In this document: positions 34,848 through 43,686 of the stretch, one piece after another
Numbering within the stretch: position 1 is the first letter of the stretch
How the letters are laid out: each line of letters begins with the position of its first letter
Position numbers and translations under genes: made by a program
Notes under the pieces: generated by a model
Seen by the model: the letters and a program-made list of their open reading frames with translations, nothing else
Told to the model about the DNA's origin: nothing
Databases searched by the model: none
Assembly (NCBI GenBank): GCA_017433375.1
Contig: JAFRHG010000028.1
Span: 24,186-88,185 of the forward strand
Direction of reading: 5' to 3'
Source: Bacillota bacterium
GTDB lineage: Bacteria; Bacillota; Clostridia; Peptostreptococcales; Anaerovoracaceae
Length of the DNA: 64,000 nucleotides

Positions 34848-35537
34848 TCATTTCCGTATCTTCAGGCTCTTCAGGTATGCCTTCTGTTCTTCTGTGATCC
34901 TCCTGCTCTCCACCGCCTTCTGAATGGCCTTGTTGTGGGTCCAGACATCCAGCCTGCCTTCCTCGATGCAGGGCAGCACCGTCTCGTACTGCTTGGCCAG
35001 GGCCGTGGCGAAATACCAGGCGATCATCATGTTGATGTAGTACTCCTCCGACCTGACGGCGGCGACCATGTCCGGGTACTCCCGCCTGAAGTCCTCATCG
35101 AGGAAGTGCTGCATCAGCATGCCGATGGCGAATCGCACCGTATAGACCTCATCCGATCCGATCCACTCCCGGATGCAGGAAAGCAGACGCTCCCGGTTTC
35201 GCCGAAAGACCTTCGGGGAAAGCTGGTCGCAGGTGGCCCAGTTGTCGATATAGGGCAGGAAGCGCTGCACCTCCCCCAGACACCGGTCCACATCCTTCAT
35301 CTCGGAGAGCAGGAAAGCGTGAAGCTGGTTCTCGTCGAAATACCGATGGGGAAGTTCGCCCAGAAAGGCATCCGCCCCGCCCTCCTTCATCAGTTCTTTG
35401 GCGTAACCGCGCAGGGCCGGCGTACGGGTGCCAATGACCCGGTCCGGGTCCACGGTGGGAATCAGCTTGAGCTGAAATTCCCGGTAACTCTCATCCTGCA
35501 TCTGAAACAGTCTCTCCCGGATCTCCTCTGCTGCCAT
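34848..35537 (-). CDS. AlkD-like DNA alkylation repair protein
   Basis: About 229 residues made of helical HEAT-like repeats. The FAIGMLMQHFLDEDF region and the DNWATCDQLSPKVF motif match the AlkD family, whose Asp in DNWxxxD assists excision of alkylated bases. The ATG at 35537 has GGGGAAGG seven bases upstream; an alternative ATG at 35564 also has a weak site. Probable repair function by family; substrate range unknown. Confidence 0.85.
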   Translation of the reverse strand: MAAEEIRERLFQMQDESYREFQLKLIPTVDPDRVIGTRTPALRGYAKELMKEGGADAFLGELPHRYFDENQLHAFLLSEMKDVDRCLGEVQRFLPYIDNWATCDQLSPKVFRRNRERLLSCIREWIGSDEVYTVRFAIGMLMQHFLDEDFRREYPDMVAAVRSEEYYINMMIAWYFATALAKQYETVLPCIEEGRLDVWTHNKAIQKAVESRRITEEQKAYLKSLKIRK

Positions 35538-35676
35538 GTTCTTTCCTTCCCCTGCTGCCATCATCTATCCTTCCGTTCTTCTGCCCAGGCAGGCGGCCGC
35601 GCCGGCCTGCGGATACATCTTATCACAGGTTCCCCGCCGTGACACGGCAAATCGCAGAATTGACTCCCCGGGCGTC

Positions 35677-35705
35677 TTGAACCCGGCTCCCCTTTTGAGT
35701 ATAAT
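35677..35705 (+). promoter_or_regulatory. Promoter of the DHH phosphoesterase gene
   Basis: TTGAAC (35677-35682), 17 bases, TATAAT (35700-35705), 29 bases before the ATG. Confidence 0.65.
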
Positions 35706-35734
35706 ATGAAGCAGAAAGACAAGGAGGAACGAAC

Positions 35735-36667
35735 ATGGAAAATACCCGCCGACTAGTGACAAGAAGTGATTTTGACGGCCTGGCCTGCGCGATGATGCTG
35801 AAGGAGCTGGACATGATCGATGAGATCAAATTCGTCCATCCCAAGGACGTGCAGGACGGAAAGATCGAGCTGTCCAAGAACGATATTACGACAAACTTGC
35901 CCTATGACCCCCGCGTCGGTCTTGCCTTTGACCACCACGAATCCGAGGTCGACCGGCTGAAGGCGGTGGAGACAGGCGGCAAACTGATCATCGATGAGAA
36001 CGCGAAGAGCGCCGCCCGCGTGGTCTACGATTACTTCGGCGGCAAGGACAAGTTCCCCCACATTTCCGAGGACCTGATGACGGCTGTGGACAAGGGAGAC
36101 AGCGCGGATTTCACCATCGATGAGATCCTTCACCCGGAGGGCTGGGTGCTGCTCCACTACCTCATGGATGCCCGTACGGGACTTGGCCGGTTCCACGATT
36201 TCCGGATCTCCAACTATGGTCTGATGATGGAACTGATCGATTACTGCCTGGAGCACGATATCGATGAGATCCTGGAGCTGCCCGACGTCCGGGAGCGTGT
36301 GGACCTGTACTTTGAGCAGTCGGAGCTGTTCAAGGATCAGCTGCTGCGCCTGGCGAAGGTCTACGACAAAGTCGTCGTCCTGGATCTGCGTAATGAAGAG
36401 ACCATCTACGCGGGTAACCGGTTCATGATCTACGCCCTCTACCCGGAGACGGAGATCTCCATCCACGTGGCCTGGGGATTCCGCAAGCAGAACACGGCGG
36501 TCATGATCGGCAAGTCCATCGTCAACAAGGCGTCGAACGCGGACATCGGCGAGCTCTGCCTGAAGTACGGCGGAGGCGGGCACCGGAACGCGGGCACCTG
36601 CCAGCTGGACAACGACACCGTCGACAAGCAGCTTCCCGATATCATCCGGGCACTGAACGAGGCCTAG
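35735..36667 (+). CDS. DHH/DHHA1-family phosphoesterase
   Basis: 310 residues. N-terminal DHH domain with SDFDGLA and the name-giving FDHHES, and a C-terminal DHHA1 domain with GGGGHRNAGTCQ. Enzymes of this class hydrolyse nanoRNA, pAp, cyclic dinucleotides or polyphosphate. The domain order without a membrane or PAS part makes it NrnA-like or exopolyphosphatase-like, not GdpP. AAGGAGG ribosome site. Given the many c-di-GMP genes nearby, a role in pGpG or nanoRNA breakdown is possible but not shown. Confidence 0.85.
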   Translation: MENTRRLVTRSDFDGLACAMMLKELDMIDEIKFVHPKDVQDGKIELSKNDITTNLPYDPRVGLAFDHHESEVDRLKAVETGGKLIIDENAKSAARVVYDYFGGKDKFPHISEDLMTAVDKGDSADFTIDEILHPEGWVLLHYLMDARTGLGRFHDFRISNYGLMMELIDYCLEHDIDEILELPDVRERVDLYFEQSELFKDQLLRLAKVYDKVVVLDLRNEETIYAGNRFMIYALYPETEISIHVAWGFRKQNTAVMIGKSIVNKASNADIGELCLKYGGGGHRNAGTCQLDNDTVDKQLPDIIRALNEA

Positions 36668-36674
36668 GCAGCGG

Positions 36675-36800
36675 TTACCTTACCTTCCCACTCTGCTTGT
36701 TCTCGTACATGATCCGGTCCGCGCGGGTCGCCGTATCCATGACGGAACGATCCGTCCGGGGATCGTAGACGGCGATGCCCTGGGCGAAATAGAACGGTAT
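36675..36800 (-). pseudogene. C-terminal remnant of a GGDEF domain
   Basis: Between the DHH stop and the EAL gene stop, the minus strand encodes about 40 residues ending at a TAA (36675-36677). They match the end of diguanylate cyclase domains: FAQGIAVYDPRTDRS, then ATRADRIMYENKQSGKVR. The rest of the domain is missing, and the frame runs upstream without a start into the last codons of the EAL gene in another frame. It looks like the tail of a cyclase gene whose front was deleted when the EAL gene end was joined to it. Confidence 0.75.
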
Positions 36801-36828
36801 CAAACTATGCCGGGTTCGCTGCTTTTCC

Positions 36829-38763
36829 TCAGCCTGCCCGGTCTTTTTTCGGGCCTTTTTTCAGGAACTCCCTCAGCCGCATGATGGGCACCGGGCGCGA
36901 ATACCGGTATCCCTGCAGATAGGAGGCGGACATCTCCTGGCAGCGCTCCACGTCCACATCGTTTTCCACGCCCTCGTACAGGACGGAGTAATCCATCTCC
37001 CGGAACATGTGGGCCAGGTTCTCCACGATCTTCTCGGAGCGCTCGTCGCTCCCCGCAGCAATGACCATGGACCGGTCGAACTTGATGATGTCAAAGGGCA
37101 GTCCCATGATCCGTTCCATGTTGGAGTAGCCCGTGCCAAAGTCATCCAGGTAGAACCGAATCCCCTTCCGGCGCAGCTCCTCGATCTTTTCCTTCATGAT
37201 CATGAAGTCCGCCTCGCTGCGGGACTCCGTCATCTCGATGGCGATCTGCTCGCCGGTAAGGCCGTTGCTTTCGATGATCCGGTCGATATCGTTACAGAAG
37301 TCTTCATCCTTGATCTCCAGCACAGACACGTTCACGCTGATTCGATCGATCTGGAAGCCCTCCTCCGTCAGGCGCCGGATCTCCTGACAGGTCTTATGGA
37401 GGATGATCTCCGTCAGCACATGGATGTATCCATACTGTTCCGCCAGAGGAATGAACTGATCCGGGTACACGATCCCCGTCTTATCCAGCTTCAGGCGCAT
37501 GAGCGCCTCCGCCGTGTCGAACTGACCGGTCTGAAGGTTCATGACCGGCTGGCAGAAGGCCAGGACCCGCGGGTCCTCCAGATCCCTCTTGCTGTGGATA
37601 TCCGCCAGTGCCTGGAGAATGTACTCGTTCCTATTGAACCGGGCCACGTCCTCCTCCCGTATCCGATGCACCGTGTTGTCCGGCAGGCTGCGGTGGATGC
37701 TCTGGATGAAGCTGACGTATTCGTTCCTCCGGCTGATCTCCTCGATGGATTCGCCGATGACGATCTTATAGGGAAGATTGAACTTCTGATGCTCCTCCTG
37801 GAAGGCTTCCAGGATCCTCCTGATCCGCTTCTCATAGTCCGGATTGCGGCGCTTGGGGACGAGCATGATCACCTGGCCGTTGCTGATCTGGAAGAGAACA
37901 CAGCTGCGGAAAAACCGCCCGGAAAACTGCCGGACCGACGCCCGGATCTCCTCGGGGAGTTCCTTCCCTTCCCCGTCGAATTCCGGAAGGTACATACTCA
38001 GGAAGATGAATTCCTCTTTCCGGGCGTAGAACGTCCTGACCATGTCCTCCATGGACCGGACATCCACCGTGCCCAGGGTCACATTGTAGGGATTGGAGTG
38101 CATGATGTACAGCATGGCGATCACCGGCAGCACGAAGGTCATGGTGGTCAGGGAAGAATGGCCCAGGATCATCTGGATGACCCGGATCAGAATGGCGACG
38201 CCTATGGCGCCGTAGAAGCCGTACATGACCCGCCGGTACAGAAGGCCACGCACATGATACAGCAGCCCCAGCAGGAAAATGATGTACAGAGCGTAACCGA
38301 TCAGGAAGATGCTCTCGCTGTAGATCACCGCACCGTCTTCCGCGGTGCGGACGCCGGCACCGGTGACCGTCCGGACAATATCGGCAGTCACGATGGCCGC
38401 AAACAGCAGAACGGATGCGATGGCCACGACCCGCGCCTGCCTGTGCTCCATGTTGGACGCCTCGGTGATATAGAGGCCGAACAGGAAGAACACGTTAAAG
38501 ATCATAGCATGGTACAGAACATGCAGCACGTATATTGCCGTGTAGAATTCGGGATTCCTCTGCACCAGCAGGTGATGGAAGACCATGCTGACCACAGCGG
38601 CACAGACCAGAAGGGCAATAATGTTCAGGAAAATATACAGGGTGCGCGTACGGCTGACGTAAGACGTCATCAAAAGGACAACCACAACGGAACAGATGGC
38701 TATCACCGACACGTCGCCTGCAATGGAATAACTATCGATACTGTTCGCTGAGAAATGTTCCAT
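36829..38763 (-). CDS. Membrane-anchored EAL-domain c-di-GMP phosphodiesterase
   Basis: About 644 residues. The N-terminal 230 residues hold about seven membrane helices (7TM-like sensor). The middle (about 250-390) is cyclase-like in layout but has no GGDEF motif. The EAL domain (about 400-640) is intact: TAEALMRLKL, IAIEMTESRSE, YLDDFGTGYSNMER and IIKFDRSMV. The start is placed at the second ATG, which has GGGGG at better spacing; the first ATG at 38772 abuts the purine run. Perfect TATAAT at 38819-38824 upstream. A cyclase tail remnant lies directly after its stop. Confidence 0.9.
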   Translation of the reverse strand: MEHFSANSIDSYSIAGDVSVIAICSVVVVLLMTSYVSRTRTLYIFLNIIALLVCAAVVSMVFHHLLVQRNPEFYTAIYVLHVLYHAMIFNVFFLFGLYITEASNMEHRQARVVAIASVLLFAAIVTADIVRTVTGAGVRTAEDGAVIYSESIFLIGYALYIIFLLGLLYHVRGLLYRRVMYGFYGAIGVAILIRVIQMILGHSSLTTMTFVLPVIAMLYIMHSNPYNVTLGTVDVRSMEDMVRTFYARKEEFIFLSMYLPEFDGEGKELPEEIRASVRQFSGRFFRSCVLFQISNGQVIMLVPKRRNPDYEKRIRRILEAFQEEHQKFNLPYKIVIGESIEEISRRNEYVSFIQSIHRSLPDNTVHRIREEDVARFNRNEYILQALADIHSKRDLEDPRVLAFCQPVMNLQTGQFDTAEALMRLKLDKTGIVYPDQFIPLAEQYGYIHVLTEIILHKTCQEIRRLTEEGFQIDRISVNVSVLEIKDEDFCNDIDRIIESNGLTGEQIAIEMTESRSEADFMIMKEKIEELRRKGIRFYLDDFGTGYSNMERIMGLPFDIIKFDRSMVIAAGSDERSEKIVENLAHMFREMDYSVLYEGVENDVDVERCQEMSASYLQGYRYSRPVPIMRLREFLKKGPKKDRAG

Positions 38764-38788
38764 TCGTTTCATTCCCCCTCACAAGTAC

Positions 38789-39031
38789 TCAGATACTTGA
38801 GAAGAATAGTACAATAGCATTATAACAAAAAACAGCGCCCGCGGTACAGGATAATTTTTCCACTCTGGCGCCGTTTTCCCTTGCTGTTTTTCTCTCCCCT
38901 TCTTCTCCGTCACCCGGGGATAGGCCCAGCAGATCGGCCGCGTATAGGGCGGCCCTGAATCCGATGGCTAGTCCTCCGCAGGAGTGTCCATGAAACACCA
39001 CGCATTTATTCCACAGCTGTTCATGGTCCAT
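38789..39031 (-). pseudogene. N-terminal remnant of an FmdE-family protein
   Basis: The first 38 residues read as the start of an FmdE (formylmethanofuran dehydrogenase subunit E-like) protein: LWNKCVVFHGHSCGGLAIGFRAA, with the metal-binding Cys-His-Cys pattern, and Gly where Pro is usual. After about residue 38 the frame loses similarity and ends at 80 residues, although family members have 150-200. The gene therefore appears truncated by a deletion up to the EAL gene promoter. It begins right after the carbamoylase stop, so it was once the next gene of that operon. Confidence 0.7.
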
Positions 39032-39035
39032 CTCA

Positions 39036-40331
39036 TCACCGCCTTTGGGGAGGATGGGCCCGCAGCTGCTCCACCGTCTCCAGCAGAAGCTTGGCGCCGC
39101 GGATCAGATCCTCTTCTTTCGTATCTTCCTGGGGCACGTGGCTTCTTCCGTCGATGCTGGGCACGAAGATCATCCCCGTGGGGACGCCTGCCTCCGCCAG
39201 CATACAGGCATCGTGCACCGCGCCGCTGTCCATGACGCGGTACGGGATGCCGGCCCTCTCCGCCGTCTGCCGGATCACCTCGCCTATTCCCTCGTCCAAA
39301 GGCAACGGTTCTGAGGAGGAGTGATCCCGGATCTGACAGGAGATTCCCCGGTCCATGGCGATCTGCCGGAAGCCGTGGGCGATCCGCTCGGTGTATCCGT
39401 CGATCTTTCCCTTATCCCTGTTCCTGACCTCCATGGTGAAGCGGACGGTCTCCGGAATTACGTTGGAGCAGTTGGGCAGGGCCTCGATCTTGCCGATGGT
39501 CACCACCGTCCGTTTCTCCGGATCGGCGGCGACGGTCGCCTCCGCGGCCAGAATGCACTCCGCCGCTGCCGTCATCGCGTCAAACCGCTCATCCATAGGC
39601 GTTGCGCCGGCATGGTTTCCCACACCGGTCAGGGTCACCTCAAGGACGCGCATGCCGAAGATGGCATCCACGATGCCGATGGGGATCCCCGCCCGGTCGA
39701 GCACCGGACCCTGCTCGATATGCAATTCCAGCATGGCGGCAGCCTGGGAAAGATCCCAGGGAACGGGATCGAGGAACTGATGATCCGTCCCTCCTTCTGT
39801 TCCCAGTCCGGCCCTCTCCAGGTACTTTCTCATGGCCGACCCGTGATCGTCGGTCAGCCTGTCCAGATCCTCCTCGCCGTATTTCCCCGTGAGGAACTTG
39901 CTCCCCGTCATGGTGGAGCCGAAATTGGAGCCCTCCTCTTCGGCGAAGATCACCATGTCCACGTTCAGCAGACCGTCATCTCCCCCTGCCGTCTCATTCC
40001 CGTCCCGGGCGGCCAGCGTCTCCAGCACCTCCAGGGCGCTGCAGACGCCGTAGATCCCGTCCAGCCATCCGCCGTTCCTCACCGTATCGATGTGGGACCC
40101 GCAGAGGATGACCGGCCGGCCGGGGCGGTTGGAGGGAAGCCCGATCCGGAGATTTCCCACCCGGTCGGCCCTCACCGTACAGCCCATCTCCCGGGCGCGG
40201 TCGACGAGGAACTGCCTTGCCTTTGCATCCTGTTCCCCGTAGGAAAAACGGGTCACGCCGGCCCCCGGCGTGTCCGTAAGTTTCCGCAGCCGGACGAGAT
40301 TCGATATCAATCGTTTCCCATCAATGATCAC
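39036..40331 (-). CDS. M20-family N-carbamoyl-L-amino-acid hydrolase / allantoate amidohydrolase type
   Basis: About 431 residues. Motifs of the HyuC/AllC group of di-metal amidases are present: CGSHIDTVRNGG (metal His, Asp), EEEGSNFGSTMTGS (catalytic and metal Glu), LELHIEQGPVLD, and GVGNHAGATPMD. It would hydrolyse the N-carbamoyl compound made by the neighbouring hydantoinase. The GTG at 40331 has GGGAGG eight bases upstream and is preferred to the GTG at 40358, which precedes that site. It overlaps the hydantoinase neighbourhood closely, so the two form an operon. Confidence 0.88.
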   Translation of the reverse strand: MIIDGKRLISNLVRLRKLTDTPGAGVTRFSYGEQDAKARQFLVDRAREMGCTVRADRVGNLRIGLPSNRPGRPVILCGSHIDTVRNGGWLDGIYGVCSALEVLETLAARDGNETAGGDDGLLNVDMVIFAEEEGSNFGSTMTGSKFLTGKYGEEDLDRLTDDHGSAMRKYLERAGLGTEGGTDHQFLDPVPWDLSQAAAMLELHIEQGPVLDRAGIPIGIVDAIFGMRVLEVTLTGVGNHAGATPMDERFDAMTAAAECILAAEATVAADPEKRTVVTIGKIEALPNCSNVIPETVRFTMEVRNRDKGKIDGYTERIAHGFRQIAMDRGISCQIRDHSSSEPLPLDEGIGEVIRQTAERAGIPYRVMDSGAVHDACMLAEAGVPTGMIFVPSIDGRSHVPQEDTKEEDLIRGAKLLLETVEQLRAHPPQRR

Positions 40332-40351
40332 GTCCGTTTCCTCCCTGTTTG

Positions 40352-41749
40352 TTACCACTGGTACGCCGCGCCGAAGGGTTTGCCCGGAACGAACCGTCCC
40401 TGGCCCTTCCCGCCGATGTATCTGCCGTCCCGGACGATCTTCTGCCCGCGCAGGAACACCGTTTCCGGACGTCCCTTCTGGGGGAAGCCCTCAAAGGGTG
40501 AGTAGTCCACGCCTTCCAGGTTGGTCTCATAGGAGATCACCCCTTCATAATCCGGGTCGAAGATGACCACATCTCCGTCGAATCCCGGGGCCAGCTGGCC
40601 TTTCTTCTCCAGGCCGTTGACCTTTGCCGGCATGGTCGCGTACAGGTCCACCAGGCGGCTGGGGCTGATCTTCCCTTCGCATACGCCGTAGGTCCAGAGG
40701 ATGTTCAGCCGGTTCTGCAGGCTCGGCGCCCCGTTGGGGATATCGGCGAAGGATTTTCCCTCTCCGAAGCCCATGTGCTTCTGCTCCGCGTAATCGAAGC
40801 CGCAGTGGTCGGAACTGACGGCGTTCAGCCATTTGCGGTCTACCGCTTCCCAAAGGGCCGCTCTGTGCTCCTCCGTGCGGAGGGCCGGGGAACAGACGTA
40901 TTTGGCTCCTTCAAAGTCCGGTCTGGCCAGATCCGATTCATCCAGCACCAGATAGTGGGCGCAGGTTTCGCCGAAGACCTTCTGCCCGCGCTGATAGGCG
41001 GCCTTGACCTCCTCCAGGGCCTCCCTGCAGGTGACGTGCACCACATAGAGGGGCGCATCGGCAAGCTCCGCCAGATAAATGGCCCGCCTGGTCGCCTCCG
41101 CCTCCACAACGGGGGGACGGCTGACCGCGTGATAGTACGGGCCGGTTTTTCCTTCGGCGATGAGCTGCTTTGTCAGCACGTCGATCATGTCCGCGTTCTC
41201 CGCGTGGACCATCACCGTGACACCGGCCTCCTTCCCTTTCTGCAGGGCCTTGAGGATGGCATCGTCATCGGCATGGAAAAACTGCCCTTTGTAGGCCATG
41301 AACAGCTTCATGGTGGGATAGCCGGCCTCCGCCAGCCTGGGGATCTCTTCGATTACCTCCTCCCGGGGATCGGTCATTACGCTGTGGAAGGCGTAGTCCA
41401 CCATGGCGATGCCCTCGGCGTCGGTCTTCCGGTAATCGTCGATGGTCTCCACCAGTCCCCTGTCCTTTTCCTGATTGACGAATTCGATCAGCGTGGTCGT
41501 TCCGCCCACCGCCGCGGCGTTGGAGGTTTCAAAGCCCCGGGTCTTGCTGCCCTTGTAGGTGAACGAGAAATGAACGTGCTGGTCGACGCCTCCCGGCAGG
41601 ACGTATTTCCCCGCCGCGTCGATGACCTCGTCCGCGTTGACGGCAAGATTCTCGCCAATAGCTTTGATGCTTTCGCCTTCCATGTAGAGATCCGCTTTCC
41701 GCTCTCCCTCCGCGGTGACGACAATTCCGTTTTTGATCAGTGTTGACAT
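40352..41749 (-). CDS. D-hydantoinase / dihydropyrimidinase
   Basis: 465 residues of the amidohydrolase superfamily. Metal ligands HVH (GGVDQHVHFS), the carboxylated Lys (TMKLFMAYKG), later His positions (VMVHAEN, YVVHVTC) and the Asp in SSDHCGFDY are present. It opens hydantoins or dihydropyrimidines to N-carbamoyl amino acids, which the next gene can hydrolyse. The AGGAGGAG ribosome site is strong. This suggests catabolism of pyrimidines, hydantoins or allantoin-like compounds for nitrogen; which one is not decided by sequence. Confidence 0.93.
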   Translation of the reverse strand: MSTLIKNGIVVTAEGERKADLYMEGESIKAIGENLAVNADEVIDAAGKYVLPGGVDQHVHFSFTYKGSKTRGFETSNAAAVGGTTTLIEFVNQEKDRGLVETIDDYRKTDAEGIAMVDYAFHSVMTDPREEVIEEIPRLAEAGYPTMKLFMAYKGQFFHADDDAILKALQKGKEAGVTVMVHAENADMIDVLTKQLIAEGKTGPYYHAVSRPPVVEAEATRRAIYLAELADAPLYVVHVTCREALEEVKAAYQRGQKVFGETCAHYLVLDESDLARPDFEGAKYVCSPALRTEEHRAALWEAVDRKWLNAVSSDHCGFDYAEQKHMGFGEGKSFADIPNGAPSLQNRLNILWTYGVCEGKISPSRLVDLYATMPAKVNGLEKKGQLAPGFDGDVVIFDPDYEGVISYETNLEGVDYSPFEGFPQKGRPETVFLRGQKIVRDGRYIGGKGQGRFVPGKPFGAAYQW

Positions 41750-41802
41750 AATTCTCCTCCTGTACTCCTGCAGCTGTTCTGCGGCCTGCAGGCGGTGCCG
41801 CC

Positions 41803-42576
41803 TTACTGTATGGTGATTTCCTCTCCCGGCTCCAGAATCATTTTGTTCGGCGCGGCGAACTGCTCCGCCCGCTCCCTGTCAAAGTGATCCGGATCATCCG
41901 CCGGGACGATGTGATAGGGGATGTTGTGCTTCGCCTGCACCGTCTCCGCGCACTTCGCCGCTTCCTCGAGGTCCATGTTGTAAACGCCGTCGCAGCAGAA
42001 GAGAGCGTAATCGATGTGCTTATCCGCCAGCTCCGCCATCTGGTCCGTGGTCGACGTATCGCCGCTCACGTAGACGCTCCTGCCGTTGCTGAAGGTCAGG
42101 ATATACCCTACGCACTCATCGATGCTGTGGTTTGGATTGTTCCCCGCCTGGGTCGCCTCCACGGTGACATAGCCCAGGTCAAAGCTGCCGTCGGCCAGGG
42201 CCTCCTTCCAGGTGATCACCCGGCAGTCCCCGCTGCGGTCTTTGATCAGGTCCTGGGCCGTATGGTCATCGTGGCCGTGGGTCTCCAGGATCAGGTCCGC
42301 CGGCAGATCGTAGCCGTCCCCCGCGAAGGGATCGATATAGATCACCTTGCCCTCGCCGGTGACGATGCGCAGGCTGGCATGGCCCATGTAGAGCAGCGTC
42401 GGATCCGCCGCCTCCGTGTTCTCCGCGTTCGTCGCTTCCGTCTGCACGCTGGCGGTTTCCTCTGCGGCATCCTGTCCGGACTCGTCCCCGCCGCCTCCGC
42501 AGCCGGCCAGGAGGAATCCCATGGCCAGGATGCAGGCTCCCGCGGCGATCAGATACCTGATTGTTCGTCGTGACAT
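41803..42576 (-). CDS. Metallo-beta-lactamase-fold lipoprotein (UlaG-like)
   Basis: About 257 residues. A signal peptide ends in the lipobox LLAGC followed by a Gly/acidic linker, so it is anchored outside the membrane. The domain after residue 60 is an MBL fold with ETHGHDDH as metal motif and YVSGDTSTTDQ carrying the next ligand. Such UlaG-like hydrolases act on varied esters or lactones. The ATG at 42576 has GGAAAGG upstream; a GTG three codons earlier is too close to the site. Downstream of the 59-residue protein and GDSL genes, same strand. Confidence 0.85.
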   Translation of the reverse strand: MSRRTIRYLIAAGACILAMGFLLAGCGGGGDESGQDAAEETASVQTEATNAENTEAADPTLLYMGHASLRIVTGEGKVIYIDPFAGDGYDLPADLILETHGHDDHTAQDLIKDRSGDCRVITWKEALADGSFDLGYVTVEATQAGNNPNHSIDECVGYILTFSNGRSVYVSGDTSTTDQMAELADKHIDYALFCCDGVYNMDLEEAAKCAETVQAKHNIPYHIVPADDPDHFDRERAEQFAAPNKMILEPGEEITIQ

Positions 42577-42606
42577 GGCGTCCACCTTTCCTTCCCGAGG
42601 TATTGC

Positions 42607-42786
42607 TTACACCTCATATCTGCGCAGGTCGATTCCCTGCCTCTGGGCCATCTCGATCAGTTCCTCCGGCGTGGCGTTCTCCACATCCACGGATTCCGCC
42701 AGCGCTCCTCCGAAGTCACAGACGAAAAACGCCCCGTAACAGTTGTTCAGCATATCCTCCCGCAGTTTGTCGATATCGATTACCAT
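42607..42786 (-). CDS. Small acidic protein of unknown function (59 residues)
   Basis: The ORF starts ATG GTA ATC with GGAGGGAG ideally spaced, and overlaps the stop of the GDSL gene by seven bases. The product begins MVIDIDKLREDMLNNCYGA, contains GGALAESVDVENATPEEL and ends in DLRRYEV. It has two Cys, no membrane segment and no motif I know. Good codon use and coupling to the GDSL hydrolase support translation. Confidence 0.7.
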   Translation of the reverse strand: MVIDIDKLREDMLNNCYGAFFVCDFGGALAESVDVENATPEELIEMAQRQGIDLRRYEV

Positions 42787-43382
42787 GATTCTCCCTCCTC
42801 CGGTATATCTGCCGGCATGTCTTCCGGCACGTTTTCCGCCGCGTCTGCCAGCACACCTTCCAGTTTCCGGGCAAACTCCCCGTGACCCGCCGGGGAAAAG
42901 TGCACCCCGTCATAGGTCATCTCAATATCCCATTCTCCCGCGTCCGCGAACCGGCAGCCCAGTCTGTCCGCCAGCTCCCGGTACAGTTCGCCCAGCTTCT
43001 CCGACTCTTTTATCAGCCCTTCGCTCTGCACCCATTCTCCGGTCTTCGGGCGGGGCGGGGCAATAAGCAGGATTGCCTTTGCATGCTCCCCGACGGCCTC
43101 CAGGAAAGCCTCCATCCGCCGGCCGGTCTCCTCCGCGCCGCGGCCCTCCAGCAGGTCGTTGGTGCCGAGCATCACAATGACCAGATCCGAATCGTTTTCC
43201 CTGATCAGATCCGTGTACGGGGCCGCCTCCCGGGGCACCGCCATGCCGTTGAGCCCGCAGTTCAGCACGTCCCGACCGCCCAGCCGGCCCGTCCACCGCA
43301 CATCCTCCGGATACCTGGATCCGATGTAGGACCGGGGATCATGGCCGTAGGTATTAGATGCTCCGATACATAGTATCCTCAT
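42780..43382 (-). CDS. SGNH/GDSL-family hydrolase
   Basis: 200 residues. Block I reads GASNTYG (the usual Asp of GDSN is Ala), with the nucleophile Ser kept; block III is MLGTND and the catalytic Asp/His pair is in DGVHFSPAGH. It has no signal peptide, so it is probably cytosolic. Family members act as acyl- or carbohydrate-esterases; the substrate is unknown. The C-terminal 25 residues are acidic and Pro-rich (EDMPADIPEE). Next to a HesB-like gene and overlapping the small 59-residue gene. Confidence 0.88.
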   Translation of the reverse strand: MRILCIGASNTYGHDPRSYIGSRYPEDVRWTGRLGGRDVLNCGLNGMAVPREAAPYTDLIRENDSDLVIVMLGTNDLLEGRGAEETGRRMEAFLEAVGEHAKAILLIAPPRPKTGEWVQSEGLIKESEKLGELYRELADRLGCRFADAGEWDIEMTYDGVHFSPAGHGEFARKLEGVLADAAENVPEDMPADIPEEGESW

Positions 43383-43389
43383 CGAAAGA

Positions 43390-43662
43390 TCACTTCCAGA
43401 CGAAGCCCTTGCGCAGGCCCTTCGTCTTGTAATCGATGGTTCCCTTCCACTCGAGATCCGGATACTCCCCGTTGGTCACGATCCGGATGCCGTCCACCTC
43501 GATCACCTCGTCGGTATCCCTCTCCGCGTCAGGGAAGATGGATATGGCAATGCTGCAGCAGCCGCTGCGGCTCACGCTGAACCGAAGGTCCTTCCCTTCC
43601 TCGGCGCATTTCCTCGCCTCTTCCTTCGCCGCGTCCGTCAGTGTGATATCAAATCTGGCCAT
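43390..43662 (-). CDS. HesB/IscA-like iron-sulfur domain protein
   Basis: 90 residues. The start resembles HesB-like proteins (ITLTDAAKEEARKCAEEGKDLRFSVSRSGCCS), but the C-terminal CxC cluster ligands of IscA are absent (the end reads TKGLRKGFVWK). This matches the clostridial HesB-like subgroup with Cys-Cys in the middle. A role in iron-sulfur or redox handling is inferred only. Seven bases upstream of the GDSL gene. Confidence 0.75.
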   Translation of the reverse strand: MARFDITLTDAAKEEARKCAEEGKDLRFSVSRSGCCSIAISIFPDAERDTDEVIEVDGIRIVTNGEYPDLEWKGTIDYKTKGLRKGFVWK

Positions 43663-43686
43663 GGCATTCCTCCTGCCACCGGTGTC

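Noticed and set aside
41756-41800. GC-rich hairpins between the MBL lipoprotein and hydantoinase genes
   Set aside because: Stems of 5-7 bp without T-runs or a known riboswitch pattern. They do not support a specific regulatory call.
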